NCBI RefSeq assembly: GCF_000004195.4
Contig: NC_030685.2
Coordinates: forward strand, 56,326,516-56,390,515
DNA from: Xenopus tropicalis
Taxonomy: Eukaryota > Chordata > Amphibia > Anura > Pipidae
Direction of reading: 5' to 3'
Length of the DNA: 64,000 nt
This document shows positions 46,401 to 57,719 of the stretch, in pieces; the stretch's first letter is position 1; each line of letters begins with the position of its first letter. The position numbers were made by a program, and so were the translations under genes. The notes beneath the pieces were generated by a model. It was given only the letters and a program-made list of their open reading frames with translations, had not been told where the DNA came from and did not search any database.

Positions 46401-48106
46401 TCCCTCAGCTGTTTGTGTGCCTGCTTGCCATAATGTAATAAACAACACCATTAGCTGCTTGTTGAGGGATTTGGATTGGCGTCAGTATTTTGTTGATTTT
46501 TCTCTTGGTAATAAGTACTTTATAAATAAGGTAGTACATTGCTCATCTAAGTTTGCTAGCTACAGCAGGCTGCCCGTGCTAATATTAACTTGGGCGTATT
46601 ATAAAGCATCTTTGCAATGAAGTAGTAGAATTTATTATTATAATAAAAAATGGTTTCAGATTCTGTAAGAAAAGCCAGAAAAAATTTTTTTCTTGAAATT
46701 GACAGTTGCTCAATATACTACGTATGCATGGACTGAATTCTAAAAAAAGTTGATGTTATACAAAAAGGTTTCTGTAGCCCAAGAGCAGAGCGTAGACCAT
46801 TTAAACTCACATATGGAACAGTGGGGACAGGACATGCTGAAGTTTTCTCTTTGTCTGGTCCCCATTGCTCTGTATGAGAGCAAAATTTCAGTGCGACTTG
46901 GGCAGCATTACTGATTTCAGTAACATTAGGAAATCATTTAGTGATCTTAGTTTTGGACCAGTGGAACCTTACTGAATACATTTCTGTGCTTTCTTATTCC
47001 ATCTCTGAAAGATATTATAGGTTGAGAAATGTAACTGCTGAACACATGCAATGCTTCATTCTTTGAGGAATGCTGGCCATTGTGCTTTAATGTGGAGAGC
47101 AAGCACCTGAGACCAGAGGCACTGATGGTGGGACAAAGCACAATAAACATGGCGGCTTGTGTTTTTAGCACTTTGCTGTCTGCCCCACTGTCCATAAATG
47201 AGTTTTATTGTGTTGATATAAAAATGCAGGTGTACAATGCATTCTTCCCCTGAATAATGCATTGTAGGCCTGCAACCAGAGATTGAAATACGTGTTGTTA
47301 CTTTATGTCTTGAGTCTCAACATGAAAAGTCTTCTTTCATTCAGCCTGTACTGTTCTGCTGGTAATTATTATCCTACAGCCGGCTGTTGCTGGATATATA
47401 ATGCACCTTTCTCTGCCTGAGAGCTATGTTCTATTAATTTATAGAGCCAGGTTACACATAGACCTGGGAGTGAAATGGATTAATTTAACAGCTTGCTGGT
47501 TTTTTACATTTCACTTCACACCTTGAAGGGGAAAGCATTAGCTTTTATTAATCTGAAGAGCTGAATCTGGCAAGAGATACCCGGTTAAGACTTGAATTAG
47601 CAATTCAACAGGAAACAAGGAAATGTTAGAGATCTTAGATCATGATGACCCTGGTGCTTCTACACAAAAGAGAAATGCACTTTGCTCACCCTTGAATGTA
47701 ATTCAAAACTGGGCACACTCTTGAATGGACTATAGAGACAGGCTGACTTTAAGGTGTGACAAGTTTCTTTTACTTCTTTTAATGGAAGCGAGGAGTTGAA
47801 AGTTCCAGGATCAAACATTTTTTACAGCTTGGTGTTTTGAGTCAAAAATATCTTTCATGTTTCATATAACCCAGAGTGTTAACAAACTTTCTCTTAGTGT
47901 GTTTATAATATCAGCCATTAGTTGATTTCCACTCAAGGCCCATTTATTTGCCACTGTCTCCACTTAAATTCACTTAAATACTCTGATTGACAGCAGCTTG
48001 AGCTTTGAGCTCAAATCACTTTCAAGTTGCTAACAGAGCAAAAATAGAGAATGCAAGTTGTACCTTCCATAGCAGAATGCACCTAAAAAGTAAGAGTATT
48101 ATTGGC
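43431..48106. other. Long unassigned stretch
   Basis: No recognisable exon or RNA gene. GTGGGAGCACTCCAATGCTA near 45068 and AATAAAACACGTGACTTGAA near 45419 suggest a frog retroposon-like repeat related to those at 48127 and 50420. 47330-47480 has balanced composition and several TAAT cores, and may be conserved non-coding DNA, untested. Confidence 0.35.
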
Positions 48107-48384
48107 CATTTTTGAGAAAGATATTAGAGAGAAGCAGGGCACTCCCACATATAAAAACAGGCCTTATATGTTCCCCTGATGAAGACCCCCTTTTGTTTAT
48201 TGGGGGGTCAAAAAGTGTTTAGGTTTTTGTTATGTGAATAAACAATTTTTTGGAAGTGCCCTGCTTCTCTCTGACATTTTGCTATTTTGGGGGATCTTAC
48301 AGGGGACCCCTGCAGTGAGAACCCATTATATTGATGTTTTTTTTGTAGGTGTACATCACTATATACTATCATTTTTGAGAAAGA
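48107..48384. mobile_element. Retroposon-like insertion with 15-bp target duplication
   Basis: The exact 15-mer CATTTTTGAGAAAGA stands at 48107-48121 and again at 48370-48384, bracketing 248 inserted bases. Within the insert, GAGAGAAGCAGGGCACTCCC (48127) is inverted as GGAAGTGCCCTGCTTCTCTC (to 48271). CCCCTGATGAAGACC and GTGAATAAACAATTTTTTGG lie between. A duplication this long points to target-primed retroposition (SINE-like) rather than a DNA transposon. The 96-codon minus-strand frame at 48208-48498 is chance. Confidence 0.75.
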
Positions 48385-50414
48385 CACTGGGAAACAGTTT
48401 AAAGTGAAGCTTCTAGATTTACAAACCAAGACACAGGCACACTTCGAATACACCTGGGTTTCTAAAACAAACACACTTAGTGCTAATTCTAAAATCAATT
48501 ACATCCAGGATCTGGCAGCACTATGCATCTAGCAACAGATTGCCAGTACATTGTGGACACAGACTGTTACATCTGAATGACACGCAAGTCAGGGGATGGG
48601 AGGAGGGCTTTCCCCCTATGCACATTCTTCATAACCATAGCGATACCAAACACAGATAGCTTATTTTTCTTACTGTAAACTCACTTTCTTCTTGACCCTT
48701 TATATTAGGGGCATTGATTTTGTGGCTCTATCTCTGCTTTCCCCTTTTTATTCAGCCTGTTGTGATTCATTGTGTTTTTGTACCTTTCAGATGTACATTT
48801 CTGCTCTTAGAGTTACCGAGGAAGCTATTTCCCTCCAACAACCCCCACTTGTTCTTTTGATCCTCCTTTTTCTCTCCAATAAACCTGGTACATAATGGAT
48901 ATAATGGATAGTTGCATATATTGTCTTCCACGGCTAAGGCATTTTGTAAAAATTTAAATGAATCCAAACCATATCTAAAGAAATGGAATGGACAGATCCT
49001 TATTTAGAGATGTTTTGAGCAATGCTGTTAAAGCTTGTTTGGTGAAACATCGCTGATCCCCCCTTGGCTTAGTCACTTCTGGGACTTCATATTGCTGTCT
49101 CTGATGTGACTGTAGAGCGCAATCCTGGAATGAGAACATGTGGCTTTTCCTGCACAAGTCAAGATTTCACTCTGGGAAACGCAATCCTGCAGGTGAAAGC
49201 CAGCTCTTATGCATTTAGAGATGTTTTGTTGGGCTTGAACTACAGTATAAAGAATTGTTTACTGTACATGCATATTTCTATACAGATATTTTAATAGTTC
49301 TGAAAAACAGTATTAAAAAAGTAAATAAAAAAATAAATAACTTAGCCAAGTGCCTAAAATTATATGCAGTATCTTGTTGTGTCTACGCCGCTCTCTGTCT
49401 GTCTCTCTCTCTCTCTGTCTCTCTCTAAGTTTAATTTGACTGTTTTGGGATTTAATTGATTTAACGCACTTCATGCTTTGCATTAATGGTCTTGACCTAT
49501 AATATGCTCATTCATCTTCAGTTCTCTGCAGTCTGGCAATAAAAGGCTTTAATGCATACATGCTTAGCTCTCTAACTTGCTAGAATGCACATTAAGAGAA
49601 GGGGTGGTTTTACTACAGACTGAAGCCAATTATTATATTATGTTTCTCGGTGATATATAGAGGGCCATATTTCTTTTCACCTGTGAGCCTTTGGATAGTT
49701 TTAGGGAGGCTCTCACTGTCGGTTTGAGGCCATTAATAGCCTATGAAAATATCTCTATCCACTTCATCATAGCTGGGCAGAAAAGTAGACTCTTTTCTGG
49801 AATTAAACCAACTACTCGGCAAGCCCTACAGGCCTAAAGCCTGTTGATGAAATTGATGAAAAAGACTATTTAACTCTTCAAACACATATTTGCTATATTT
49901 CTGTTCCATGCTCCATCTTTCACATCGTCCCTGCATAAAACCCCTAAAGCATACAGCGTGTCTATTAAATCTATGATCTACTGATCATTACCTGCATTCT
50001 GAGGCATTTATAATAATGTTTCTGGAGATGTTTCACAAAATATTTTTGCCCCATATTTGCTAATTGTTATGAAGTTGGTGAAATCAGGGTTGATTCAGTC
50101 CCTAGTACTGCCCTGAGGTTTTTAGCTTGGGAGGGGGCTGTGTTACTTGTGCATAGAGCACAATAGAACTCTCTGCACTAGAAGAGCGAAAATTCAGATT
50201 TTAAAAATCAGAATTTTGGCTCATGAAGTTACCAGAAGAGGCCTTTTTGCCACCCCTGGTAATTTTAGGGTGCTTCTGCATTGGGTTTTACTCTCACTTT
50301 CAGATCTACTATTATAACCCTTATATAACTTCTCTGTAACTTTCCACATTCTGTCATTTAATTGTATAATTACATGATGTCTGTGATTGGCCTATTTCAA
50401 GAGTTCTCCTATTG
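48385..50414. other. Unassigned stretch with a CT-rich microsatellite
   Basis: A CTCTCTGTCTGTCTCTCTCT-type tract covers 49391-49426. Opposing frames at 48692-48967 are shadows of each other. No supportable gene. Confidence 0.4.
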
Positions 50415-50640
50415 GCCACCTTGGCTTTAAATATTGCGTATATAGTAAATGTCAGTTAGCCTATGATTAAGTACCCTACTGGTACGAAACGCGTAAGGCT
50501 TTTGTGTTTTTTTTAATATATGGATTAAATCAATTTGTATACTTTTTTAAACTTTAAACATGACTGTTGCTGCTTGATACTGTTTTGTTGGGGATCGGAG
50601 TGCATGCTCATATTTTTTCAAGTGCTGCTGCCTAAGGTGA
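50415..50640. repeat. Frog repeat bearing a GAAACGCGT motif
   Basis: TGATTAAGTACCCTACTGG is followed by TACGAAACGCGTAAGGCTTT (50483-50502), then a T-rich tract and GGATTAAATCAATTTGTATA. The GAAACGCGT core after a CTGATGAAG-like segment recurs in many amphibian repeats by my recollection. Its arrangement resembles the insert at 48122-48369. Borders are approximate. Confidence 0.5.
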
Positions 50641-51763
50641 GTTTCTCAGCTCACCTCATGGCAGCAGCACCACTGGGTGAAACAAAATAGACGTAGAAAA
50701 GGCCAACTGTGGTTGCATAAAAACGAATGAACTGGTTATGCTTATTGAGGCCCATTCATTAACAGTACTTTGTCCAAAAACGTTCCTATACTTTGTATGG
50801 TTGCGCTAAGTACCATGGTGCTCATCCATCCATACTTTTTTGCTGAATCATACACAAGTGCATTTATTGATGCTCTGGAACCCTGGAGCTACCATTTTCC
50901 TAAATGAGTAAGCAGGTTGTGCCAATAGGCAAAGCAAACTTGTGCTAAGGTTCACATGCTTATGTTGTTTCAATGCCTCACTCAGAAAATGTCAGCTGAA
51001 AATTGCACTTTGCATGCTGCAATGCTATTGTAACATGTCTAAATTTGTGTCATAAATTTGCCCATCTCTAGTTAAACCTGAGATGTTTTTATGATAACTC
51101 TTTTACGGTTCATCTGACTGTAAAGAAAGCTCATGCTGGACAAAAAGAGGCTTGAGGGAATGACCTTTAATGGCTAGCTGAATAAGAAAAAAGGCACTCT
51201 TCTTTAGACATTGCACACGGTTAAAATGATAAGTGAGCTGTGAAATGGCTATCCGGTACTGCACGGAACACACAAGAACACTTAATAACTACTGATAACT
51301 GTGTTACAGAAATAATACTAAGGTCTTATTTTTTAATAGTCATTTTTTGTGAGTCAGTTTCATTTTTAACAAGTTCTTTACATCCATAATAAGTGTTAAT
51401 AGATACAATGTAAAAAGAAAAAAAATGGGGGGGCTGCTTGGGCTTAAGCTTTTGCATTTGGATCTTTGTGTACGTCAGACTTAGACATAAGTGTGAATAG
51501 GCTTCTCTGTGTGAATGAATTGTCTTTGCCAGTAGCAAAGTAAAATAGAGCGCTCTTTGAACATTTTTATTAGCTTTCTGGAGGGAGAGTAGAAATGTGC
51601 ATATTATTGCTTCATCATGCATGACAACGAATTTATATTGCAACACATTGAACAAACCTTTGATAAAATTATACAATCATGCACTTTTATTTTATTAATT
51701 AGTTGTTTTTTCCCTCTTACCCCGAAACTGAACCAAGACATTGAAATTATTATATGAAGCTTA
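50641..51763. other. Unassigned stretch, possible decayed MITE at left
   Basis: GGCCCATTCATTAACAGTAC near 50750 and AAATTTGCCCATCTCTAG near 51053 may bound a worn MITE. The 116-codon minus-strand frame at 51326-51676 has no known motif. Confidence 0.35.
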
Positions 51764-51955
51764 AAGTTTAGAATGTAAGCTCTTGCGAGCAGGGCCCTCC
51801 CCCTAGTGTCTCCGATCCTCATCCAATGTAACTGCAAACCACTTTTGTGTATTGTTTATATGTACATGTTAACTGTTATGTCTTTTGTACCCCTCTGTTC
51901 TGTAAAGCACTGCGTAAATTTATGGCGCTATATAAATAATAATAATAATAATAAT
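51764..51955 (+). mobile_element. L2-type LINE 3' tail
   Basis: GAATGTAAGCTCTTGCGAGC, AGGGCCCTCCCCCTAGTGTC, TGTAAAGCACTGCGTAAATT and GGCGCTATATAAATAATAAT followed by AATAATAATAATAAG form the well-known conserved tail of L2-type elements, with a microsatellite end. Only the 3' part is present, as expected from 5' truncation. Confidence 0.85.
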
Positions 51956-52434
51956 AAGTGACTAGTTACATTACATTCTCATTACACTACACTTTCAAGA
52001 CATGTAGTAATTCCTTTATCTTCTATGGGAGGATAAAAAAAAACTTGCAAAGTGAGAGTAGAAGTCATTGCTATTGTACTATCTGCTGAAAATTTCATTA
52101 AAGTCCATGAAATGCGATTGAACTAATTAAAATTACATTTACTTCATCAACATTTTTATTGTTACCAGCAGCCCCTTCCTCACTCGTAGAAGCTTTAAAA
52201 TATGTAATAACAACAGTGCTGTTACTGTCAATCTGCATCAAGTAGTAAAATTCCCACTATGTTTTTCTAATTTGGATAGTAGTACACGTTCTCAAACTAT
52301 TATTCTGTATGTGCAAAATAGTACCACAACTAAGGGACATGGGGCAAAATATGGTTCTTTAATGATCAACTCCCCTGTTAAATGTTACTTTTTTCAGCAG
52401 TCCATGCATGGTTTAGTGCAAATATGTTTTTAAT
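51956..52434. other. Unassigned stretch
   Basis: AT-rich, with no coding, RNA or repeat signal that I can name. Confidence 0.4.
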
Positions 52435-52640
52435 AGGTCAGTGCACCTTAAAATTATATTTTAGTATGATGAAGACAGCAATAGTCTAAGGCAAATGGTA
52501 ATTGGTCTTCATTTTTTATTATTTGCCTTTTCTCTCTCGGGTTCAAACTTGAATATGTAGCTGGATTTTTTTACCTTAGCAACCAGGCCACAGTTAGGAT
52601 GTCAGAATAGAATATGCAGGTAGTAGTCAGCACAAAACCG
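52435..52640. repeat. TTCACCTTTAAA-type MITE fragment
   Basis: GGTCAGTGCACCTTAAAATT, TTTAGTATGATGAAGACAGC, AATTGGTCTTCATTTTTTAT and TTACCTTAGCAACCAGG follow the order of the family also seen at 7957 and 9280. Confidence 0.65.
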
Positions 52641-53160
52641 TGGATTTATTTTAGGTTTTTTTATTTTTAGGTGCAGGTTCTTCCAGTGGCCACTTCCCAT
52701 CAGCATATCCAGACGAAAAATAGTTTAGAACAGCACCAATTGTATTTCTTATTTAAAATGCCTTTATTACATACACCTTAGGACATTCCAGCAACTTTAA
52801 AGGCAAGGTGTAGCCTTTTATCAAGCTCAGAATAGAATATGAATATGAAAGGGTCTAGATCGAAAGATAATCAATGAAAGACTAAATGAATGACTAAAAA
52901 CTGAAAACTCACTTTAAATGCACTTTTTTTTGTTTGCAGGGATCACTGACCAACCAAAACAAGATAGCACTTTTTTTTGCAGGCTGGAAAGAGCAGGGAC
53001 AGGCCATGCCGACTGGGCGCCCTAGTCAACCTGGTCAGCCACCTTCCACCCAGGGGTGGTGTGGTGGAGCGGGGGGAATGAGGGAGTCATTGCCAAACTG
53101 TGGGGGCAAGAGAACGAAGCATGGGCTAGGGGTAGGCAGAGGAGGTTCCTGTCTGGCGCA
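52641..53160. other. Unassigned stretch leading into a tandem duplication
   Basis: From about 53000 it is GC-richer and looks repeat-derived: GGGCTAGGGGTAGGCAGAGG (53124) is the inverse of CCTTTTCTGCCTACCCCTAG at 53188. No gene. Confidence 0.45.
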
Positions 53161-53472
53161 CCCCAATCGTTGCGCCCTAGGCAGGTGCCTTTTCTGCCTA
53201 CCCCTAGTTCCGGACCTGGAAAAGAGTCATAATAGAAATGCTAGTACAGGTTTGGCACCAGAATGCTTGGGACATGGGGTTTTCTGGATAAGCGGTCTCT
53301 TAAACTGCATACGATACCCCAATCGTTGCGCCCTAGGCAGGTGCCTTTTCTGCCTACCCCTAGTTCCGGACCTGGAAAAGAGTCATAATAGAAATGCTAG
53401 TACAGGTTTGGCACCAGAATGCTTGGGACATGGGGTTTTCTGGATAAGGGGTCTCTTAAACTGCATACGATA
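53161..53472. repeat. Tandem duplication, 2 units of 156 bp
   Basis: CCCCAATCGTTGCGCCCTAG begins at 53161 and again at 53317. The units run through AACTGCATACGATA and differ at one base that I can see (GATAAGCGG versus GATAAGGGG). Each unit joins a GC-rich repeat segment to an ACAGGTTTGGCACC ... TTTTCTGGATAAG segment of the ACAGGTATGGGA family. 156 is divisible by three, so a chance + strand frame (52934-53521) shows a repeated 52-residue block. Confidence 0.95.
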
Positions 53473-53615
53473 CACATTATACTGTATCTTTTTCTTACAG
53501 AGGTTAAATGGCATCATATAACCAATATTTGGCCTCTCTCCAAAGGAGCAGCAAGAAGACTTTAGTTCCTGGTTTATGCTTTATCCCTGCTTTGATAAAA
53601 GCTTTTGATTGTTGG

Positions 53616-53975
53616 TAGCGATGAGCGAATCTGTCCTGTTTCGCTTCGCTGGAAAATTCAGGAAACTGTGGAAAAATTTGTGAAACGCGACTTTTTTAAT
53701 GTAAGATATTTTTTGATGGGCACAACTTTTTTGATGCACGCAACTTTCTTTTTAAAACAAGCAACTTTTTTTGAGGCGCTACACTTTTTTTTTTTGAGGG
53801 GCGTGACTTTTTGACGCACACAACTTTTTCTTTGATATGTGCAACTTCTTTTTTGGTCACACAACAAATTTTTTACGCTGCAAATTTTGTTCTCGTTTCT
53901 CTCAAAATCTGCTAATAACGAAGCGATAAAATTCGCCGCAAATCCATGCCTGCTGAAAATTTTCGCACATCATGG
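53616..53975. mobile_element. TAGTGATGAGC-family MITE, copy 3
   Basis: It opens TAGCGATGAGCGAATCTGTC and includes TTTCGCTTCGCTGGAAAATT and AATCCATGCCTGCTGAAAA. The middle is expanded by short irregular units of GCAACTTTTTT type. The right end (CGCACATCATGG) is worn and no duplication is clear. Opposing frames of 69 codons across it are shadows. Confidence 0.8.
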
Positions 53976-54621
53976 TGGTTAGCTCACGCCATGCAATGGT
54001 CATTTCAGCTCCATAACTATGGGCCCTATCCCTTACTCCAATAATGTACTTCATATTTATGCAATACTTTACTAGTCTTTCAGAAGAATTTTCCATAGTC
54101 TGTACGTCCCTTCAAACCAGCAGCGGATTCAGTGAACAGTCAACTTGGAATATATTTTTCACTGTTCCGTGAAAGTTTATGTATTTTGGGTTTTTTTTTA
54201 TAACTTCTGTACCAGGCACCAATTTGTGCAGGAACCAAATATAGCATTATGACGAAATGTCCAATCACTGGGGAATTTGTGCTTGTGCTTGCCTGTATTG
54301 CTTATTAGGGACCAAACATTCCATGGTCATGGTGACATCTGCAAACTTCTCCTGAGCGTATTATCTTATTAAATCTCAGAGATTAGAAAGCCCTTGCTAA
54401 ATCAAGTATTTTCCACAGTAGGACACCGTGTCCAGTCCAACCAAGGACTTTTTTAGTGCTCAAAGAAACTGCAGGAAAAGAGAATGAGATAATTTGTACT
54501 CCTGCCATGGTCAGTTTTATCAGGCACCATTGGACTTTAACAAAAACAAATTTAGGTTCAGCCAGAATAACGAGACATAATGAATCTGTCTGCAGAGTGA
54601 CTTGTTAAATCCCAGTACTTC
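53976..54621. other. Unassigned stretch
   Basis: No exon, RNA gene or repeat terminus recognised. Confidence 0.4.
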
Positions 54622-55060
54622 TTAAAGGAAAACTATATCCCAGGAAAGAATGAATCTTACCAAACTGGAAAATATCTATATCAGCAAATATTGCCTTTTT
54701 ATAACTTTTACCTTGAGGAACCATTTTGTGATGGTCTGTGTGCTCCCTCAGAGATCACCTGACAGGAAATGATGCAGCTCTAACAAAAAGTGTGGAAGTA
54801 AAAGAAAGAACTTTGTCTATTCATTGGCTGGTGTGACCTAATATGTATGTGTGCCCCTGGTTCGATTGCGTGCACCGTGATTTGTATGATCACAAGGGGC
54901 AACCCTTAGTACTTAAAATGTCAATCTTATATTTAGGAGTGCCCAATGGCACATTCTACTAAAGAATTATATTTTTATGAAAATATTTTTTTTTTTTGCT
55001 GAAGCAGGGTTTTACATATGAGTTGGTTTATTTTAGAGATTTTATTTTAAAAGACCTACT
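54622..55060. mobile_element. T2-type (TTAA) MITE, left end intact
   Basis: It opens TTAAAGGAAAACTATATCCC, the TTAAAGG terminus of Xenopus T2-group MITEs. It continues with CTGGAAAATATCTATATCAG, ACCATTTTGTGATGGTCTGT, CAGAGATCACCTGACAGG, and later GTGCCCAATGGCACATTCTA and GCAGGGTTTTACATATGAG. The right terminus is missing or degraded. A GGTTCGATTGC phrase in it is not a tRNA box B. Confidence 0.75.
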
Positions 55061-55882
55061 GCCTCTGAACAGGCATTGGGGTAAAACATGAGTTCCTACT
55101 TATTTTCCTACTGGTGTGGTTAGGGTCTTTGGTTCAGTCCTTACTTTGTCCAATAATTTTATGTTTTTCCTGATTTATGTGCAAACCTAGCATATTGCTA
55201 TGTGCCCAATGCCTCTGGACACAGGGTTCCTGGGTACTGAATGGAATTAGGAAATACAGATGTCCTAGAATGCATTGAAAAATACCCAGGGAATACCTCT
55301 TAGTGCTGCCAGCATATAAGCAGAGAGAACATAACTATAGTGTCCAATCACAGTACTTGGGGCAATACTGTATGTTTAATATCCACCCCTGACCACAAGT
55401 TGTTGTACTAAGTACAGACATGATGATATATTTAGGTTGTTTTCTTCATTCTTTTTGTACCATTTTATTTACAGTATTTAAATAAATAGCCTAGGGCTTT
55501 CTTTCAGAAGATTGGGTTGGGGAAATAGAGGGTTTAGGGTTTCTCATGGTTTCTTATGATAGGGTTACTGTATTGACATTATCAATGTTAGGGCAGTAGT
55601 TTTGCATACAAAGGAACTGCTAGATAAATACAGATCATTCCCCAGTTCCCCAGTTTTCTTGTTTTGTGCAATACCTTATATTCAGGATTAATGAAGTAAT
55701 AATGTAGTTCAGCTAATTCATTCCACTGACTTAACCAGTTCAGGAAGAGTAATAACAGATTCATCAGGCAGCACCCAGCAGTTTTACTCCATTGCTCTCC
55801 TTGTGTTCCCTGGCAGCAGTGGGAGAGTTAATGAGGGTCCCTCTGGCTTCTCCAGTGACTCGCTTTGTTTGACCTAGAAACC
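55061..55882. other. Unassigned stretch
   Basis: No named repeat or exon seen. Sequence from 55690 to 55880 looks unique and leads into a possible start-donor arrangement at 55883. Confidence 0.4.
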
Positions 55883-55905
55883 ATGCAGGAAGCTTTGGGG
55901 TAAGT
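55883..55905 (+). other. Possible first-exon signal (ATG then GTAAGT donor), speculative
   Basis: ACCATGCAGGAAGCTTTGGG is followed directly by the consensus donor GTAAGT at 55900-55905. This would give M-Q-E-A-L-G split across the junction. It is not the kcnh3 first exon, whose product has a different, conserved sequence. It could belong to an alternative or unrelated transcript, or be chance. Confidence 0.15.
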
Positions 55906-55911
55906 ACTGTG

Positions 55912-55913
<2 letters not shown>

Positions 55914-55946
<33 letters not shown>
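55914..55946. repeat. (CTG)11 trinucleotide repeat
   Basis: Eleven uninterrupted CTG triplets, read as CAG on the minus strand, where they create a chance polyglutamine frame (55764-56006). Confidence 0.95.
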
Positions 55947-55969
55947 ATCAGAGAGGAAATGGGCTCCCC

Positions 55970-55990
55970 AGAGAGAGAGAGAGAGAGAGA
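55970..55990. repeat. A(GA)10 microsatellite
   Basis: An uninterrupted 21-base GA tract, 23 bases after the CTG tract. Confidence 0.95.
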
Positions 55991-57108
55991 CTAATTCCCC
56001 AAGCAAATCACAGGCATGATAGATTCCAAAGGTCGAATAAACCTATCAGTGTCTGTGTTATGTGCAGATTATGGGATTCCCTCTGCAGTTTCCCCATTCT
56101 CTTATTCATAATGATAGCAAAATACCTGATAAAGAAAGAGGATTTAAGGTGAATGCATAAAAAGCCATGTGCACAGAGAATTCCCAAGATAAATATTATA
56201 TAAATGCAATGAAAGAATTTTTGCATCTGTACTAATCTAGTTGTCACTGCCTTTGAGGTTGTTCAAAATATTATAGCACTATTAATGTTATGTTGAGTGA
56301 GACTGCGGATATACTTATGTAAACATAACTTTACGGTTTAATAAAAGTGATTATACTTCTGGGTTGCCATGCTACTGCTTCGTAAAGCAAAAGTATCCTC
56401 TTGGTACCAACGCATTTCTACAGCCCAAGGGATTTCTCTATGATTATATCATCAGGAAAGATGTCAAGAGGAAAATATGAACCACTTTACTGGAAAAAAA
56501 GGATTGTGGGAAATAGCAGAAGATGGGTTGAAAGCCCAGTACTCAGAAAAGAAATGTATTGAAGATTGATTATAGTGTAACACATGAATACATCTACATA
56601 GATATTAATATTAGTCACCATTCCATGAAGAATGACTTGCTTTGCAGGTGCTAGAGCATCTAGCAGGGTTCCAGACTATACCTGAAGTAGAGTTGTGGAC
56701 TTGAATACTACTAGAATTGTGTAATGTAAAAGACCAGTTGAATGAATAAAAGATTAGAAACCCTGTGGCTGCAGTCATAGAAGTGAATGCCACCAGAGAG
56801 TTGATGTTTTTAGGTACAAGCAGGTATCCATGGAGATTCAGGTTAATTAACCTTCCCAATTTATACGTCTCTTACTGTCTAACCCTCTCTGGTGAGTGTT
56901 AGTTGCCCTTTACTTTATATTTATTAGCTTTCATTTAAATAGGGTGGCCTTATTTATCCAGCATTTTACAGAGTTACTTTCTGATAATGGGCAAATTGCT
57001 TTCTCTCTTATACTTTAATATTATATTCTGAAATCAGGACTCACTTTTCATCTATGGGTAGGGTATCCACAGATATATATTTATATATACTGTATACCTG
57101 CATATTTA
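55991..57108. other. Unassigned stretch
   Basis: No exon, RNA gene or clear repeat. Minus-strand frames at 56008-56247 and 56611-56859 have no recognised domain. Confidence 0.4.
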
Positions 57109-57719
57109 TTAAAGGAGAATGCAAGTCAAAATTTAAAAAGCATACTGCCCAATAGTCCTCCTATTGTTTAGTAAAAACACCACACTTTTGGCTCACCTAA
57201 TCAAATATTTACTCAGTCACACTTACTTCCCATTTTCTAGAACAGGCAGCCATCTCTAAAAAGGTATTCTCCCTTCCTTTCCCTCCTTGCTTCATACTGC
57301 ACATGTGTTTCATTCCCTCCCCCCCCCCCCCTCTGCCAGATCCACTTCTTATTGGCTGGTGGGCATGTGTAGCTCAGAACAAGAGACAGGATCAAGTTAC
57401 ACACTATAATTTATATAATAAGCTGCTGTGTAGCCACGGGGGCAGCCATTCAAGCTGGAAAAAAGGAGAAAAGGCACAGGTTACATTGCAGATAACAGAT
57501 AAGTTCTGTAGAATACAATAGTGTTTTATCTCTTATCTGCTACATGCCTGTGCCTTTTCTCCTTTGAATGGCTGCCCCCATGGCTACATAGCAGCTTATT
57601 TATATAAATTATAGTAGACTTTCTGAAGTAAACACACAACTTTTACCAGTGCAGGGCAGCAGCACATTATATTTTAGTTACTTTTACACTTTAATTTTTT
57701 GGTGTTACTGTTCCTTTAA
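57109..57719. mobile_element. Chimeric T2-type (TTAA) MITE
   Basis: It opens TTAAAGGAGAATGCAAGTCA and closes GGTGTTACTGTTCCTTTAA, both T2-type termini but from different subfamilies. The left third (CACTTTTGGCTCACCTAATC, CAGGCAGCCATCTC) belongs to one. The right two-thirds is a large hairpin: GCTGCTGTGTAGCC, GGGGCAGCCATTCAAGCTGG and GGAGAAAAGGCACAGG against CCTGTGCCTTTTCTCC, GAATGGCTGCCCCCATGG and GCTACATAGCAGC. A C10-type run lies near 57320. Confidence 0.8.

Noticed and set aside
52934..53521. 195-codon + strand open frame with an internal repeated block
   Set aside because: It runs through a 156-bp tandem duplication of transposon-derived sequence; no domain, no splice context, and the repetition follows the DNA duplication.
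54855..54880. tRNA box B-like GGTTCGATTGC
   Set aside because: No matching A box or cloverleaf around it; it lies inside a T2-type MITE.
55764..56006. Minus-strand frame with a polyglutamine run
   Set aside because: The run is simply the (CTG)11 microsatellite read as CAG; no similarity to a known polyQ protein and no conserved flanking residues.
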